Origin: Enoplosus armatus
Lineage: Eukaryota > Chordata > Actinopteri > Centrarchiformes > Enoplosidae
Direction: 5' to 3'
DNA: 64,000 nt
Assembly: GCF_043641665.1 (NCBI RefSeq)
Contig: NC_092190.1
Span: 10,937,548-11,001,547 of the forward strand
Shown here one piece after another: positions 62,871 through 64,000 of the stretch. The translations under genes were made by a program, and so were the position numbers. The notes beneath the pieces are model-generated. The model was not told the origin of the DNA, searched no databases, and saw only the letters and a program-made list of their open reading frames with translations. How positions within the stretch are numbered: the stretch's first letter is position 1; each line of letters opens with the position of its first letter.

Positions 62871-64000
62871 TTAGTCGACAGAGCCGGGGTGCAGGCTGAG
62901 CGCAGGTGGGTCCAGACAGGTGGGGGAGTAACTGAGGTGAGGCTCTTTAATCCACAGGAGGGGGGCGCCGTTCTTGCCTTCTTGGCTCTTGCTGTTGTTG
63001 CGGCTCTTGTAGCGCACCAGCAGCACGGCAATGAGGAGGATGCCGAAGATGGGGAAGGGGTAAAAGAAGACGAAGTAGAAGAGGGAGTCGTTGGAGCACA
63101 CCACCGACTGGAGGGTGGACACTGTTGACAAAGGAGAGACAAATCAAAATTTTTAAAAAGCCTTCCTTGATACGGTCCTGAAGAAAATCTCTCTGAAAAA
63201 TTGACAAATACGGACTGAAATGCATTTATTTCTGGTTTTCATGACTCTTTTAGCATGTAGAAAGCACTTCTTACAGTTCAAAATGATATCCATCTAGTTG
63301 CTGCTATTGGTGAATTAATCTTTTTGACATATTTGGATCCAAGCACTGCTTTTGACCCCATTAATCACTCAGCTTAAATGCTAAACAGTGGGGGGGTCAT
63401 CTCTGGCTCTGCTTTTAACTGGGCTTGTTCCTATTGTCAAAATAAATGCTGCAAGTGGCATAGAGAGTACTTGAGCGCTCCTTAATTAGCCTATAATATT
63501 CTCTAGTTACATGTACTGTAACACAGAGGACATATTAGGATTGGGCAATATGACAATATATAAGAAGCAGGAGTCAGATACATCTTGTCCTATCTGTGAA
63601 GGGCCTCTCTGGTCTTAAATTATAAGAGTAAAAGTATAATTTTAGAAGACATGTATGGTGTTGTCACAGTGTTCATTTTCACTTACATTCAGAGAAGCTT
63701 AAAGGATTTAGTTAATTAAGGACTTACCTTGTTGCATTACATTGACGATAGTGAGCCCAGAGTTGTTGGTGGCCAGGCGGTACCATGCGTTGCGGGGGTT
63801 GAGCAGCCACTCCTCTACGTGGCAGTAGTATCGGCCTGCGTCTGAAGGCCGTGCTCCTTGAATGGTCAGGCTGTACTGGTCAGAGGTCATCCTCTCAAAC
63901 TGCAGGCGGGAATTTGGCCCCGCCTCTTCTCTGGGGCTGCAGTTTCCGTTTCCGAAAACGGCATCATGGCCGATGGAGAACACACACTCCCGCTCTCCCT
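62871..64000 (-). CDS. igsf3: Immunoglobulin superfamily member 3 (EWI family), 3' end, partial
   Basis: Two last exons of a type I membrane protein are present, and the gene runs off the right edge. The upstream exon (64000 down to 63728) encodes most of a V-set domain. It has a B-strand Cys in ECVFSIG, then YSLTIQGARPSDAGRYYCHV with the F-strand Cys, followed by EEWL, the EWI-type motif of this family. It ends at a GTAAGT donor. After a 606-base intron the final exon (63121 to 62871) gives a short stalk, a hydrophobic segment (YFVFFYPFPIFGILLIAVLL) and a cytoplasmic tail of about 48 residues with LLWIKEPHLSYSPTC, ending HPGSVD. The tail resembles mammalian IGSF3 as I remember it and not PTGFRN, IGSF8 or VSTM4. 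The family bears tandem V-set domains and works at the cell surface in adhesion and tetraspanin-linked complexes. Confidence 0.8.

Noticed and set aside
1..64000. tRNA genes, CRISPR arrays, bacterial-type operons, or viral integrations
   Set aside because: No tRNA-like box pairs, spaced direct repeats, Shine-Dalgarno-led gene strings or viral protein signatures were seen by eye.

Overview
This is a vertebrate nuclear window and almost certainly teleost, probably a percomorph-type fish. It has spliced genes with canonical GT/AG boundaries and very short introns in the nqo1-like gene. It also carries L2-type LINE tails and several interspersed repeat families that I recognise from memory as common in percomorph genomes. 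Nothing looks prokaryotic or viral. I saw no CRISPR array, operon or tRNA/rRNA gene.

Four protein-coding genes can be supported. (1) An NAD(P)H quinone dehydrogenase (nqo1-like) lies on + at 10095-11348 in six exons. A broken copy of its last exon follows about 0.8 kb downstream (12130-12369). (2) The atypical chemokine receptor ackr3 (cxcr7) lies on + with one coding exon at 24481-25617. It has an acceptor at 24410 and a likely 5' non-coding exon near 21350-21578. (3) Ribulose-5-phosphate 3-epimerase (rpe) lies on + at 49542-51952 in six exons. (4) The 3' end of an EWI-family immunoglobulin-superfamily gene, best matched to igsf3, lies on - from 62871 to the window edge, with a possibly long 3'UTR down to about 58960.

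The rest, roughly 85% of the window, is AT-rich intergenic or intronic DNA. It holds two L2 LINE remnants, one of them inserted into an older element. It also holds three copies of a TIR element ending in a motif like AAACTATTCCTTTAAAG, two copies of an element with a CAGTGGTGGAA-like end, and three copies of a GGTCCACCACTTTG/GCTAGCATGCTAA repeat. Two copies of another element, a block of decayed tandem repeats just upstream of the proposed ackr3 first exon, and many microsatellites and homopolymers complete the list.

The four genes do not form one pathway. nqo1 is a cytosolic two-electron quinone reductase, rpe serves the pentose phosphate pathway, ackr3 is a CXCL12-scavenging receptor, and igsf3 is a cell-surface adhesion-type protein. 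I found no convincing evidence of a previously undescribed system. The most useful leads are the altered active-site residues of the quinone reductase, its exon-6 relic, the repeat block next to ackr3, the scattered CTCF-like motifs, and one unassigned 154-codon reading frame with a hydrophobic segment and a strong start context.
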